Origin: Thauera aromatica K172
GTDB lineage: Bacteria > Pseudomonadota > Gammaproteobacteria > Burkholderiales > Rhodocyclaceae
NCBI RefSeq assembly: GCF_003030465.1
Contig: NZ_CP028339.1
Coordinates: forward strand, 744,001-808,000
DNA: 64,000 nt
Direction of reading: 5' to 3'
Below, piece by piece: positions 43,903-54,474 of this stretch. A model generated the notes under the pieces. The model was not told where the DNA came from and searched no databases. It saw nothing but the letters and a program-made list of their open reading frames with translations. The position numbers and the translations under genes are program-made. Every line of letters begins with the position of its first letter. Within the stretch, counting starts at the first letter, position 1.

Positions 43903-45483
43903 ATGAACGCCGATCTTCCTTCCCCGCCCGGCGAGGGCGAAACCGCCTTTCCGCTCACCCTGCGCCGGGTGGCGGTCGACACTTACCGCGAGAACGTCGC
44001 CTACCTCCATCGCGACTGCGCGATCTACCGCGCCGAAGGCTTCCAGGCCCTGGCCAAGGTCGAAGTGCGCGCCAACGGCCGGCGCATCCTCGCCACCCTC
44101 AACGTCGTCGATGACCCAGCGATCGTCGGCTGCGGCGAAATCGGCCTGTCGATCGACGCCTTCGCCCAGATGGGCGTCGCCGACGGCCACCCGGCGATGA
44201 TCGCGCAGGCCGAGCCGCCGTCGTCGATTCCTGCGCTGCACCGCAAGATCGCCGGCGAGCGCCTCGGCCGCGAGGACTTCCGCGCGATCGTGCGCGACAT
44301 CGCCGAGCACCGCTATTCCAAGATCGAGCTGACCGCCTTCGTCGTCGCCAGCAACCAGGGCGAGCTCGACCGCGAGGAAGTGCTGTTCCTCACCGAGGCG
44401 ATGGCCGCGGTCGGCCACCGCCTCGACTGGCGCGAGCGCCCGGTGGTGGACAAGCACTGCATCGGCGGCATTCCCGGCAACCGCACCTCGATGCTGGTGG
44501 TGCCGATCGTCGCTGCCCACGGCATGCTGTGCCCGAAGACTTCGTCGCGTGCGATCACTTCGCCCGCGGGCACCGCCGACACCATGGAAGTGCTGGCCAA
44601 CGTCGAATTGCCGATGGAGGTCTTGTCCGACATCGTCCGCGTCCACCGCGGCTGTCTGGCGTGGGGCGGCACCGCTCACCTGTCGCCGGCCGACGACGTG
44701 CTGATCTCGGTCGAGCGTCCGCTGTCGATCGATTCGCCGGGGCAGATGGTCGCCTCCATCCTGTCGAAGAAAGTCGCCGCCGGCTCCACCCACCTGCTCC
44801 TCGACATCCCGGTCGGACCCAGCGCCAAGGTGCGCTCGATGCCCGAGGCGCAGCGCCTGCGCAAGCTGTTCGAGTTCGTCGCCGGGCGCATGAACCTGGC
44901 GATCGACGTCGTCATCACCGACGGCCGCCAGCCGGTGGGCAACGGCATCGGCCCGGTGCTGGAAGCGCGCGACGTGATGCGCGTGCTCGAGAACGATCCG
45001 CGCGCGCCCAACGACCTGCGCCAGAAGGCCTTGCGCCTGGCCGGGCGGATGCTCGAGTTCGACCCCGACGTGCGCGGCGGCGACGGCTTTGCGATCGCCC
45101 GCGACATCCTCGACTCGGGGCGCGCGCTGGCGAAGATGGACGCCATCATCCGCGCCCAGGGGGCGAAGCCCTTCGACCACAATGCGCCACGGCTGGCGCG
45201 CCTGAGCTTCGAACTCCTGGCCGAGGCCGACGGCATGGTGATCGGCATCGACAACCACCAGCTCGCGCGCATCGCCCGCCTCGCCGGTGCGCCCAAGGTC
45301 CAGGGCGCGGGAGTGGATCTGCTGAAAAAGCTCGGCGAGCCGGTGCACCGCGGCGAGGCCCTGTACCGCGTTCATGCCGATTATCCGGCCGACCTCGAGT
45401 TCGCCCGCCAGGCGGCGCAGCGCGCGTCCGGCTACAGCCTGGGCGAAGCGGACGAAATGCCGCTGCTGTTCGTGGAATTCTGA
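43903..45483 (+). CDS. Thymidine/AMP phosphorylase family protein
   Basis: The 526-residue protein carries the phosphorylase core ([76 protein letters not shown]) after an extra N-terminal domain of about 85 residues. The length and the N-terminal domain match AMP phosphorylases (AMP + Pi to adenine + ribose 1,5-bisphosphate) better than E. coli DeoA (440 aa). The next gene encodes a PRPP-synthase-like protein, suggesting a joint role in nucleotide ribose recycling. The activity is inferred. Confidence 0.82.
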   Translation: MNADLPSPPGEGETAFPLTLRRVAVDTYRENVAYLHRDCAIYRAEGFQALAKVEVRANGRRILATLNVVDDPAIVGCGEIGLSIDAFAQMGVADGHPAMIAQAEPPSSIPALHRKIAGERLGREDFRAIVRDIAEHRYSKIELTAFVVASNQGELDREEVLFLTEAMAAVGHRLDWRERPVVDKHCIGGIPGNRTSMLVVPIVAAHGMLCPKTSSRAITSPAGTADTMEVLANVELPMEVLSDIVRVHRGCLAWGGTAHLSPADDVLISVERPLSIDSPGQMVASILSKKVAAGSTHLLLDIPVGPSAKVRSMPEAQRLRKLFEFVAGRMNLAIDVVITDGRQPVGNGIGPVLEARDVMRVLENDPRAPNDLRQKALRLAGRMLEFDPDVRGGDGFAIARDILDSGRALAKMDAIIRAQGAKPFDHNAPRLARLSFELLAEADGMVIGIDNHQLARIARLAGAPKVQGAGVDLLKKLGEPVHRGEALYRVHADYPADLEFARQAAQRASGYSLGEADEMPLLFVEF

Positions 45484-45561
45484 GCCTGCCGGGCGCATTG
45501 GGCGGTGGACGGTGTTCTCCACCCGCCGTGAATCGAAAAACGTTTTTGGGGGGGGCCTGCA

Positions 45562-46461
45562 ATGACGACTGCCGAGACCATGCTGCTGTATTTCGACGAC
45601 GAGGCCGGTCCCGCGCTGCGCCTGGCCGCGCAGGCCGGGCTGGCGGCGGCGGCGATCGAGCGCCACCGCTTTCCCGACGACGAACTGCGCCTGCGCCTGC
45701 CGCCGCTGCTGCCGCCGCAGGTGGTGGTGTACCGCGGCCTGCACCGCCCCAACGACAAGCTGGTCGAGCTGCTGCTGGCGGCGCGCACGGCGACGACCCT
45801 GGGGGCCCGCCGCCTGGGCCTGGTCGCGCCCTATCTCGCCTACATGCGCCAGGATGCGGCCTTCCACGACGGCGAGGCGGTGAGCCAGCGCATCGTCGGC
45901 GACTTTCTCGCCGGGCTGTTCGCGGCGGTCATCACCATCGACCCCCACCTGCACCGCATCGCCAGCCTCGCCGAGGCGGTGCCGGTGCACCATGCCGTCG
46001 CCCTGTGCGGAGCGCCGCTGCTTGCCGATCTCGCCGTCGCCCGGCGCGCCCGGCCAGTGCTGGTGGGGCCGGACGCCGAGTCCCGCCAGTGGGTGGAGGC
46101 GGCAGCAGTGCGCCACGGCCTGGAGGCGGTGGTGTGCGCGAAGACGCGGCGCGGCGACCGCGAGGTCGACATCGCGCTGCCGCCGCAGGCGGCTGTGGCC
46201 GGGCGCGCGGTGGTGCTGGTCGACGACGTCGCCAGCTCCGGCGTCACCCTGGCGCGCGCCGCCGAGCGGCTGCGCGCGGCCGGTGCCGCCTCGGTCGATG
46301 TCGCGGTCACCCATGCGCTGTTCGCCGACGGGGCGCTCGAACGGATCCATGCCGCTGGCGTCGGCGAAGTCTGGAGCACGGACTGCATCGCGCATCCGAG
46401 CAATGCGGTGAGCGTCGCGCCGCTGCTCGCCGCCGCGCTGCGCGCGATCGACCTGGGCTGA
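45562..46461 (+). CDS. Ribose-phosphate pyrophosphokinase-like protein
   Basis: The 299-residue protein has the PRPP-synthase layout: LVAPYLAYMRQDAAFHDGEAVSQRIV, ITIDPHLHR, and the PRPP-binding loop RAVVLVDDVASSGVTLARAA. It is shorter and more archaeal-like than the housekeeping Prs (about 315 aa), whose gene is not in this window. With the phosphorylase 78 bases upstream it probably forms an operon. It may make PRPP from ribose 5-phosphate or act on a related sugar phosphate. Confidence 0.82.
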   Translation: MTTAETMLLYFDDEAGPALRLAAQAGLAAAAIERHRFPDDELRLRLPPLLPPQVVVYRGLHRPNDKLVELLLAARTATTLGARRLGLVAPYLAYMRQDAAFHDGEAVSQRIVGDFLAGLFAAVITIDPHLHRIASLAEAVPVHHAVALCGAPLLADLAVARRARPVLVGPDAESRQWVEAAAVRHGLEAVVCAKTRRGDREVDIALPPQAAVAGRAVVLVDDVASSGVTLARAAERLRAAGAASVDVAVTHALFADGALERIHAAGVGEVWSTDCIAHPSNAVSVAPLLAAALRAIDLG

Positions 46462-46630
46462 ACGCCGCGGCTGGCGGCGTTCGGACGGCGGTATGCGGGC
46501 GGAGCGCATGTGGACGGAGCGGTGACGGCCCGCGGTCGGAATGCTAGCATCGGGCATTCCCGCAATGCAGCGATAGCCGTGCGTCCCGCCGTGCCGGGGC
46601 GGCGGGCGGATAGCCAGAGAAGAGGGCGGT

Positions 46631-47545
46631 GTGGAGCAATCGACGAGGACCGTGGTATTCGCCGACCTGACAGGAAGCACCGGCCTGTTCGAGTCGGCCG
46701 GCAACGTGGTGGCGACGCAGATCGTCACCCGGTGCACGCACGTGCTGAGCCGCCACCTGTCTGCCGCCGGGGGCTACATCGTGAAGTTCCTCGGCGACGG
46801 CGTGCTGGTGCTGTTCGACGATCCGGTCGCCGCGGTGCAGGCCAGCGCGCGCCTGCAGGAAGTGCTGCAGGAGCTGGCCAGCGTCGAGCTGCGTTGCGCT
46901 CCGCTGGGAGTCAAGACCGGTATCGACCGCGGCGCCGTGGTCGAATACGACGGCGACTGTTACGGCGACCCGGTCAATGTCGCCGCGCGCCTGTGCGACC
47001 GCGCCCAGGCCGGTGAAGTGCTGATCGGCGAAGCGGTGTTCGGCGGCTTGTCCGAGGGCTTGCGCCTGGCCTGCCACAGCCTCGACCGCATCACCCTCAA
47101 GGGCAAGGCCGAGCCGCTGCGGGTGTGGCGGGTGGACTTCGCGCGCACCGCCGAAACCACCCTGGCGAGCCTGCTCGACTACCACGAACTGCTCGGCGGC
47201 GCGCGCCCGCTGCAGCGCGTCGACCTCGGCTGCCTCGACCAGCATATCGAGCTCTACCCCGGCGACGGCCCGCTGATCATCGGCCGCGGCGAAGGCGCGG
47301 GCTTCGCGGTGGACGATCCGCGCGTGTCGCGGCGCCATGCCCGCATCGAATGGGCCGGCGAGCAGTGCGTGCTCACCGATTTCAGCAGCAACGGCAGCTG
47401 GGTGCGCTTCGCCGGCGCCGCGGCGCCGGTGCAGCTGCGCCGCGAACGCTGCACGCTGCACGGCGAGGGCGAAATCGTCCTCGGCACGGCGCCGGACGAC
47501 TTCACCGCGCCGACGCTCGGGTTCCGCGTCATCGATGAAGGCTGA
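46631..47545 (+). CDS. Class III adenylate cyclase with C-terminal FHA domain
   Basis: The 304-residue protein has a cyclase domain (about 5-165) with the metal-binding Asp in VVFADLTGSTGLF, GGYIVKFLGDGVLVLF and DPVNVAARLCDRAQAGEVLIG. An FHA domain follows (about 215-300): PLIIGRGEGAGFAVDDPRVSRRHARIEW ... LTDFSSNGSWVRF, which should bind phosphothreonine. No membrane span. It may make cAMP under control of a Ser/Thr kinase, though none is nearby. It starts with GTG. Confidence 0.87.
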   Translation: MEQSTRTVVFADLTGSTGLFESAGNVVATQIVTRCTHVLSRHLSAAGGYIVKFLGDGVLVLFDDPVAAVQASARLQEVLQELASVELRCAPLGVKTGIDRGAVVEYDGDCYGDPVNVAARLCDRAQAGEVLIGEAVFGGLSEGLRLACHSLDRITLKGKAEPLRVWRVDFARTAETTLASLLDYHELLGGARPLQRVDLGCLDQHIELYPGDGPLIIGRGEGAGFAVDDPRVSRRHARIEWAGEQCVLTDFSSNGSWVRFAGAAAPVQLRRERCTLHGEGEIVLGTAPDDFTAPTLGFRVIDEG

Positions 47546-47614
47546 TCGCGCCACCGTCCTGCGCTTTCGCTCTCCCCCCTCCCGCCCCCTCCGCTCCCGC
47601 TCCCCGCTGCCCTG

Positions 47615-48604
47615 ATGAAGGTTCTCACCGTCCTGCTCGCCTTGTGGCCGCTGCTCGTGTCCGCCCAGGGCTGGAACAGCCGTCCGCTGTCGACGATCGC
47701 CCTCCACCCCGAATTCCGCGCCCCGGCCGCGGTGCATCCGCGCGAAGAGGCGAGCCTCGCGGCCGAAGTGGCGGCGCGCGTCGTCGCCCTGCCGGTGCGC
47801 GCAGGCGAAACCGCCGGGCGCGGCGCCGAACTGGCGCGCCTGGACGACGCCGCCTACCGCATCGAGCGCGAGCGCGGCCGGGCCCAGCTCGTCCTCGTCG
47901 AGCGCCGCATTGGCCTTGCCCGCGCCCAGCTCGAGCAGGCGCGCGCGCTGGCCGCGCGCGGTTTCATCAGCGCCGATGGCCTGCGCATCCGCGAAACCGA
48001 GCTCGGCGTCCTGCAAAGCGAGCGCGCCGCGGCCGCGGCCGCCCTGGCGGGGGCCGAGCTGGCGCTCGCGCGCTGCGTGATCCGCGCCCCCTTCGACGGC
48101 GTCGTGCGCGCGCGCCTGGCCGCGGTCGGCGATCTCGCCGCTCCCGGCACGCCCCTGTTGCGCTTCACCGCCAGCGCCGACGCCGAAGTGCGCGCGCAGG
48201 TGCCGGCCGCCCGGATCGACAGCCTGCTCGCCGCCAGCGGGTGGACTTTCGACGCCGGCGGCGGCAGCCATGCGCTGCGCCTGTTGCGGGTGTCGCCGCT
48301 GCTCGAGGCCGCGGGCCAGGTGCGCGAAGCGGTGTTCGCCGCCGCCGCCGCGTTGCCTCCCGGTCTCGCCGGCGAGCTGCGCTGGCGCAGCGCGCGCCCC
48401 CACCTGCCGCCGGCCTACGTGCAGCAGCGCGACGGCGTGCTCGGGGCCTGGGTCGAGCGCGACGGTCGGCCGGTCTTCGTCGCCCTCCCCGAAGCCCAGG
48501 CCGGCCGCCCGGTGGCGGTGGACTGGCCGCCCGCCACCGCGCTCATCGACGAGGGCCGCTTCGCCCTCGAGCGCGCCGCACCCGCAGTGAAGGCGGCGCC
48601 GTGA
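47615..48604 (+). CDS. RND efflux periplasmic adaptor (membrane fusion protein)
   Basis: The 329-residue protein has an N-terminal signal (VLTVLLALWPLLVSAQG), lipoyl-like halves (VVALPVRAGETAGRGAELARLDD and CVIRAPFDGVVRARLAAVGDLAAPGTPLLRF) and a coiled-coil hairpin between them (about 85-150). It links the inner-membrane RND pump, encoded 10 bases downstream, to an outer-membrane channel that is not encoded here. Confidence 0.88.
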   Translation: MKVLTVLLALWPLLVSAQGWNSRPLSTIALHPEFRAPAAVHPREEASLAAEVAARVVALPVRAGETAGRGAELARLDDAAYRIERERGRAQLVLVERRIGLARAQLEQARALAARGFISADGLRIRETELGVLQSERAAAAAALAGAELALARCVIRAPFDGVVRARLAAVGDLAAPGTPLLRFTASADAEVRAQVPAARIDSLLAASGWTFDAGGGSHALRLLRVSPLLEAAGQVREAVFAAAAALPPGLAGELRWRSARPHLPPAYVQQRDGVLGAWVERDGRPVFVALPEAQAGRPVAVDWPPATALIDEGRFALERAAPAVKAAP

Positions 48605-48614
48605 AGAGGGCGGG

Positions 48615-51600
48615 ATGAAGGCCCTCTACGAGCGCCTGATCGGCAACGCTCCGCTCGCCAACATCGCCTTCCTGATGGTGCTGCTCGGCGGGCTGCTGAG
48701 CTATCTGACGATGCCGCGGGCACAGGACCCGGAGATCAACTTCAACTGGGTCAGCATCGTCACCAGCCTGCCCGGGGCGTCGGCCGAAGACGTCGAGCGC
48801 GAGCTCACCGGGCCGCTTGAGGATGCGATCCGCCAGGTCAAGGACATCCGCTTCGTGTCCTCGTCGAGCCGCGAAAGCGTGTCCTCGATCCTGGTCCGCT
48901 TCGATGAGCTGTCCGAGCGCCGTTTCGACAAGCGCGTCAATGACTTGCGCCGCGAAATCCAGAACAAGGCGGCGGCCGAGTTGCCGCCCGAGGCGAAGGA
49001 CCCGGTGGTGGTCGAGATCACCAGCTCGAACGGCTTCCCGACCGCGATCCTGGTGCTCCACGGGGCGGGCGGGGAGCCGTTGCGGCGCGCCGCGTTCACG
49101 ATGAAGAAAGCGCTCGAAGGCCTCGCCGGGGTCGATCAGGTGATTGCCGCCGGTTTCGACGAGCCGCAGCTGCAGGTCGATTTCGATCCGGCGCGAGTGG
49201 CTGCGGCGGGGCTGTCGCCGGTCGCGCTCGCCGACGGAGTGGCGGCCTGGTTCCGCAACACCCTGGCCGGCCGGGTGCGGGTCACGGATCGGGAGTGGCT
49301 GGCGCGTCTCGAAGGCAAGACTCCCGACCCCGAGACCCTCGCCCAGGTGGCGGTGGTGACTCCCGTCGGGCGGGTGGCGGTGGATGAAGTGGCGGCGGTG
49401 GTGCGCGGCCATGAGCGTGCCGACCAACTGGTCAGCTACAACGGGCGGCCGGCGGTGCTGCTGTCGATCACCAAGCAGGCCGGCGCCAACACCTTGGCGC
49501 TGGTCGAGCGCCTGCAGGGTTTCGCCGCTGAGCGCAACCCCTTGCTTGCCGGTGAGGGACTGCAGCTGACGCTGATCGACGACCAGACCCATGCCACCCG
49601 CCAGGCGATCGGAGTGATGGAGACGAACGCGCTGTTCGGCCTCGCCGCGGTGCTGGGGATGTGCTGGGTCTTCCTCGGCTCGCGCCTCGCGCTGCTGGTC
49701 GGGCTGGGGGTGCCGTTCGCGCTCGCCGGTACCTTCATCGCCGTCGACCTGATCGGCTCGACCCTGAACCTGACCGTGCTGCTCGGCGTGGTGATCGCGC
49801 TCGGCATGCTGGTCGATGACGCGGTGGTGGTGGTGGAGGCGGTCTATTACCGCCTGCAGCGCGGCGAAGCGCCGGCCGCGGCGGTGGTCGCGGCCGTGGG
49901 CGAAGTGGGCCTGCCGGTGCTGAGCGCGGTGCTGACCACGGTCGCCGCCTTCCTGCCGCTGATGCTGCTCCCCGGCATCCTCGGCAAGTTCATGTTCGTG
50001 GTGCCGTTCGTGGTCACCGTCGGCCTGCTGGTGAGCCTGCTCGAGGCGTTCTGGATCCTGCCCGCGCACATCCTCGGCCTGCGTCCGGAGCCTGCCCGCC
50101 GGCGCACCCGGGCGCAGGTGCTGCGTGAGCGCTTCACTCACGTGCTGCGGGTGAAGTACGCCCGCGCCCTGGTCGGCGTGCTGCGCCGGCCGCGCCTCGG
50201 GCTGGTCGCGCTGGTGCTGGTGATGGCGGTGGCGGGGGGCGCGGTGGCGGGCGGGCTGGTGAAGGTCCAGTTCTTCGCCTTCGATTCGAAGCGCCTGTTC
50301 TACGTCAGCGTCGACATGCCCGCCGGCACCCCCCCCGAGCGCACGCTGGCCGCCGCCGAGCGGGCCGCCGCGGTGCTCGCGGAGGCGATCGACGGCACCG
50401 AGCTGCGCGCCCTCGCCAGCTACGCCGGGCTGAAGTTCACCGACACCGAGCCGGTGTATGGCGACCAGTACGGGCAGGTGCTGGTTTCCCTGCTGCCGCG
50501 CGGCGGGGGGCGGCGCGACACCGGGGAGATCGTCGCCGCCGTCCGCCCGCGGATCGAGGCACTGCAGGGCGAGGCGCGCTACGCCTTCCTCGAAGTAAAG
50601 GGCGGGCCGCCGACGGCGAAGCCGATCTCGGTGAAGCTGAAGTCCGACGACTACCCCCGGCTGCGCGCCGCGGCCGATGCGCTGCGCGCCGAAGTGGCGC
50701 GCCTGCCCGGCGTCCGCGATCTCACCGACGACGACGTTCCCGGGCGCAACGAGATGCGCCTGTCGCTCGACCGCGAGAAGCTCGCCCGTGCCGGCGTCGG
50801 CGCGGCCGAAGTCGCGCGCCTGCTGCGCCTCTACGGCGAAGGCGAAGTCGTCGCCACCACCCGCGACGCCGGGGAGAAGGTGGAAGTGCTGGTGCGCGCC
50901 CGCCCCGAGACCTTCGCCGACGTCACCGCGCTGCTGCAGCGCACGGTGCCGCTGGCCGGCGGCGGCAGCGTGCAGCTGGGTGAGCTGCTCGGGTACGAGC
51001 TGCGCCTGTCGAAAGGCTACATCCGCCACTACCAGCTCACCCGCGCGATCACCGTCGAGGCCGAACTCGACCGCAGCCAGCTCGACACCGTGGCCGCCAA
51101 CGACCGTCTGAAGGCGGCCTGGGCGCAGCTCGGGGCGCAATACCCCGGCGTCGAGCTCGACTTCTCCGGCGAGCTCGAGGACATCGAGGAAAGCCTCGAT
51201 GCGATGGGCAAGCTCTTCGTCCTCGGCCTGGGCCTGATCTACCTGATCCTCGCCACCCAGTTCCGCAGCTACTGGCAGCCCTTCATCATCCTGCTGACGG
51301 TGCCGCTGGCGTTTACCGGAGTGGTGTTCGGGCTGCTGGTGTCGGGCAACCCGCTGTCGCTGTACACCCTGTACGGAGTCATCGCCCTGACCGGGATCGC
51401 GGTCAACTCGGCGATCGTGCTGATCGATGCCGCCAACGAGCGCCGCGCCGCCGGGATGAGCGTGCAGCACGCCGCGATCTATGCTGGGCGGCGGCGGGTG
51501 GTGCCGATCCTGATCACGTCCACCACCACCATCGGCGGCCTGTTCTCGCTCGCGGTGGGGCTGGGAGGCAAATCCCTGATGTGGGGGCCGGTGGCGGCGA

Positions 51601-51692
51601 GCATCGTCTGGGGGCTGGGGTTTTCCACGGTGCTGACGCTGTTCGCGGTGCCGTTGGTGTATCGGATGGCGATGCGGTCGCGGGGGGCTTGA
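48615..51692 (+). CDS. RND efflux transporter permease
   Basis: The 1025-residue inner-membrane pump has 12 helices and two periplasmic loops. Proton-relay acidic residues are visible in LLGVVIALGMLVDDAVVVVEAV (helix 4), and the family pattern is repeated in the second half (ALTGIAVNSAIVLIDAANERRAAG). The loop LTGPLEDAIRQVKDIRFVSSSSRESVSSILVRFDE is typical of AcrB-like HAE pumps. The substrate is unknown. It forms an operon with the adaptor. Confidence 0.93.
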   Translation: MKALYERLIGNAPLANIAFLMVLLGGLLSYLTMPRAQDPEINFNWVSIVTSLPGASAEDVERELTGPLEDAIRQVKDIRFVSSSSRESVSSILVRFDELSERRFDKRVNDLRREIQNKAAAELPPEAKDPVVVEITSSNGFPTAILVLHGAGGEPLRRAAFTMKKALEGLAGVDQVIAAGFDEPQLQVDFDPARVAAAGLSPVALADGVAAWFRNTLAGRVRVTDREWLARLEGKTPDPETLAQVAVVTPVGRVAVDEVAAVVRGHERADQLVSYNGRPAVLLSITKQAGANTLALVERLQGFAAERNPLLAGEGLQLTLIDDQTHATRQAIGVMETNALFGLAAVLGMCWVFLGSRLALLVGLGVPFALAGTFIAVDLIGSTLNLTVLLGVVIALGMLVDDAVVVVEAVYYRLQRGEAPAAAVVAAVGEVGLPVLSAVLTTVAAFLPLMLLPGILGKFMFVVPFVVTVGLLVSLLEAFWILPAHILGLRPEPARRRTRAQVLRERFTHVLRVKYARALVGVLRRPRLGLVALVLVMAVAGGAVAGGLVKVQFFAFDSKRLFYVSVDMPAGTPPERTLAAAERAAAVLAEAIDGTELRALASYAGLKFTDTEPVYGDQYGQVLVSLLPRGGGRRDTGEIVAAVRPRIEALQGEARYAFLEVKGGPPTAKPISVKLKSDDYPRLRAAADALRAEVARLPGVRDLTDDDVPGRNEMRLSLDREKLARAGVGAAEVARLLRLYGEGEVVATTRDAGEKVEVLVRARPETFADVTALLQRTVPLAGGGSVQLGELLGYELRLSKGYIRHYQLTRAITVEAELDRSQLDTVAANDRLKAAWAQLGAQYPGVELDFSGELEDIEESLDAMGKLFVLGLGLIYLILATQFRSYWQPFIILLTVPLAFTGVVFGLLVSGNPLSLYTLYGVIALTGIAVNSAIVLIDAANERRAAGMSVQHAAIYAGRRRVVPILITSTTTIGGLFSLAVGLGGKSLMWGPVAASIVWGLGFSTVLTLFAVPLVYRMAMRSRGA

Positions 51693-51801
51693 TGCGGCCG
51701 GCCAGGCTGTTACATTCCGTAATACCCGACGTGAATCATTTCCTCGCGACCGACACCCGCAAGCGCGCATGCTGGCCCCGGAGCAATCAGGATCTGTCGA
51801 T

Positions 51802-54459
51802 ATGAGCGAGCCCGCCCGCCGCCACCGTCCCGCCCGCAGAGCGCTGCTGGTGGCGCTCGCCTATGCGCTCGGTGCGGGATTGTGGATCGCCTTTTCCGAC
51901 GCCTGGCTGGCGCTGCTGGCGAGCGAGCCGGGGCGCTACGCCCAACTGCAGACCTGGAAAGGGGGCGGCTTCGTCGCCGTCACCGCCGCCCTGCTGTTCG
52001 TGCTGCTGCTGGCGCAGTTCCGCACGATCGAGGCCTCGAGTGCGCGCGCCCGCCGCCTGGCCGAGCGCCTCAAGCTGACGCTGGCCTCGGTGGATGACCT
52101 GCTCTTCGTGTTCGACGCCGACAACCGTATCGTCGAACACTACCCGGCGGAGCATCCGCTGCTGTTCATTCCGCCCTCGGCATTCCACGGCCAGCCGGTG
52201 GACAAGATCGGCCTCCCCGCCGAAGTGGGCGCGGCCTACCTCGCCGCGTTGGCGGCGGTGCGCGGCGAGGGCCGGGCGCGGACCATCGACTACCCGTTGA
52301 CCTTCGGCGGCCAGCGGCGCTGGTTCAGCGCCCGGTTGTCGCCGATGACGCGGGAGGCGGGGGCGGGAAGCGGGGCAGACGTGCTCGCAGTGGTGCGCGA
52401 GATCACCGACCTGAAGGGCAGCGAGCAGCGCTTCCGTGCGCTGTTCGAGGACGTCGAGCACATCGCCGTCCAGGGCTACGACGAAGACCGCCGCGTGCTG
52501 TTCTGGAATGCGGCGAGCGAGCGCCTCTACGGCTATCGCCGGGAGGAGGCGCTCGGGCGCCGTTTCGACGAACTGATCGTGCCCCCGGAGGCGCGCGCGC
52601 AGGTGCAGCGCCTGCATCGCGCCTGGATCGAAGGCGGGCAGCCGATTCCCGCCGGCGAGATCGAAACGCTGGCCAAGGACGGCAGCCGGATCCCGGTGTT
52701 CTCGAGCCACGCGCTGCTGCGCAATGCGCGCGGCGGCCTCGAAATGTACTGCGTCGACATCGACCTGCGGGCGCAGGCCGAAGCGCGCGAGCAGCTGCGC
52801 CTGGCCGCCCAGGTCTTCGAAAACAGCGGCGAGGCGATCCTGATCGTCGACGCCGGGCACCGGGTGATCGCCGCCAACCGGGCATTCAGCCGCATCAGCG
52901 GCTATGCCGAGGCGGAGGTGCTCGGCTGCGAGCCCGCCTTCCTGTGCGGCGGGGACGGCGACGAAGCGGCCGCGCTGGCCGGGATCTGGGCCGCGGTCGG
53001 GGAGCAGGGCCACTGGCAGGGCGAGGTGCGCAGCCGGCGGCGGGACGACACGCCGTATCCGGCGTGGCTGGTGGCGAGCGCGGTGCGCGACCGGGGGGGC
53101 GCCCTGACGCATTACATCGTGATTTTCGCCGACATCGGCGAGCGCAAGGCGATCGAGGCCCGGCTCGCCTACCTGGCCCACCACGACGTGCTCACCGGGC
53201 TGCCGAACCGGATGCTGGCGCGCGACCGCCTGGAGCAGGCGCTGGCGCTGGCGGCGCGCACCCAGCAGCGGGTGGCGCTGATGTTCCTCGACCTCGATCA
53301 CTTCAAGATGATCAACGACACCCTCGGCCACAGCGTCGGCGATGCCCTGCTGAAGTCCGTGGCGACCCGGCTGGAGGGCTGCGTGCGGCGCAGCGACACG
53401 GTCAGCCGCCAGGGCGGGGACGAGTTCCTGATCGTGCTCACCGCACTGAGCGAGCTCGAGAGCGTGTCGCGCATCGCCACCGACATCCTCGACGCGATGG
53501 CGCCCGGCTTCGAGGTCGACGGCCATGTGCTGGCCTGCAGCTTTTCGATCGGGATCGCGCTCTACCCCGACGATGGCGCCGACTTCGACACCTTGCTGCT
53601 GAAAGCCGACACTGCGATGTACCACGCCAAGGAAGCGGGGCGGAACGCCTACCGCTTCTTCACCGAGCGCATGAATGCCGAAGCCCGCGAGCGGCTGCAG
53701 ATCCAGAACCTGCTGCGCGGCGCCGCGGAACGCGGCGAGCTGTCCCTGCACTACCAGCCCCAGTTCGATCTGGGCTCGCGCGAAGTGGCCTGTGTCGAGG
53801 CCCTGCTGCGCTGGAACAGTGCCGAACTCGGGCAGGTGTCGCCGGCGCGCTTCATTCCCGTCGCCGAGGAAAGCGGACTGATCGTGCCGCTCGGCGAATG
53901 GGCGCTGCGCGAGGCGTGCCGCCAGGCCGAGAGCTGGCGCCGGACCGGGTTCGCGGTGCCGGTGGCGGTCAATCTTTCGGCCCTCCAGTTCCACCGCAGC
54001 GACCCGGTGGAACTGCTCGAACGGGTGCTCGCCGAGAGCGGCCTGCCGGCCGCGCAACTCGAACTGGAGCTGACCGAGTCGGTCCTGGTGCAGGACGGCG
54101 GGGGCGTCACCCTCGAGCGCCTGCGCCGGCTGAAGGCGCTGGGGGTGAGCCTGGCGATCGACGACTTCGGCACCGGTTTTTCCAGCCTCGCCTACCTGCG
54201 CCGCTTCCCGATCGACAAGCTGAAGATCGACCAGGCCTTCGTGTGCGACATTTCCACCGACCCGGAGGACGCGGCGATCGTCAACCTGGTCATCGAACTC
54301 GGCCGCATCCTGAAGATCCGGACGGTCGCCGAAGGGGTGGAGAACGAGGCGCAGCTGCGCTTTCTCCGCGAGCGCGGCTGTACCCTGGCCCAGGGCTATC
54401 TTTTCGCCCGGCCGCTGACGGCGGCGCAATTCGAGGCACAATACCGCGCCCCGCGCTGA
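51802..54459 (+). CDS. PAS-GGDEF-EAL c-di-GMP signalling protein
   Basis: The 885-residue protein has two N-terminal membrane helices (about 15-65), three PAS-like domains (about 85-445), a GGDEF domain with intact GGDEF at about 538 and an RxxD inhibitory site (RRSD) five residues before it, and an EAL domain with EALL at about 666, NLSALQF, DDFGTGFSSL and EGVENEAQL. Both synthesis and hydrolysis of c-di-GMP are possible by motif. The start at 51802 has AGGA; an in-frame ATG at 51769 is less likely. Confidence 0.92.
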   Translation: MSEPARRHRPARRALLVALAYALGAGLWIAFSDAWLALLASEPGRYAQLQTWKGGGFVAVTAALLFVLLLAQFRTIEASSARARRLAERLKLTLASVDDLLFVFDADNRIVEHYPAEHPLLFIPPSAFHGQPVDKIGLPAEVGAAYLAALAAVRGEGRARTIDYPLTFGGQRRWFSARLSPMTREAGAGSGADVLAVVREITDLKGSEQRFRALFEDVEHIAVQGYDEDRRVLFWNAASERLYGYRREEALGRRFDELIVPPEARAQVQRLHRAWIEGGQPIPAGEIETLAKDGSRIPVFSSHALLRNARGGLEMYCVDIDLRAQAEAREQLRLAAQVFENSGEAILIVDAGHRVIAANRAFSRISGYAEAEVLGCEPAFLCGGDGDEAAALAGIWAAVGEQGHWQGEVRSRRRDDTPYPAWLVASAVRDRGGALTHYIVIFADIGERKAIEARLAYLAHHDVLTGLPNRMLARDRLEQALALAARTQQRVALMFLDLDHFKMINDTLGHSVGDALLKSVATRLEGCVRRSDTVSRQGGDEFLIVLTALSELESVSRIATDILDAMAPGFEVDGHVLACSFSIGIALYPDDGADFDTLLLKADTAMYHAKEAGRNAYRFFTERMNAEARERLQIQNLLRGAAERGELSLHYQPQFDLGSREVACVEALLRWNSAELGQVSPARFIPVAEESGLIVPLGEWALREACRQAESWRRTGFAVPVAVNLSALQFHRSDPVELLERVLAESGLPAAQLELELTESVLVQDGGGVTLERLRRLKALGVSLAIDDFGTGFSSLAYLRRFPIDKLKIDQAFVCDISTDPEDAAIVNLVIELGRILKIRTVAEGVENEAQLRFLRERGCTLAQGYLFARPLTAAQFEAQYRAPR

Positions 54460-54474
54460 AGCCGTCCCGACCGA

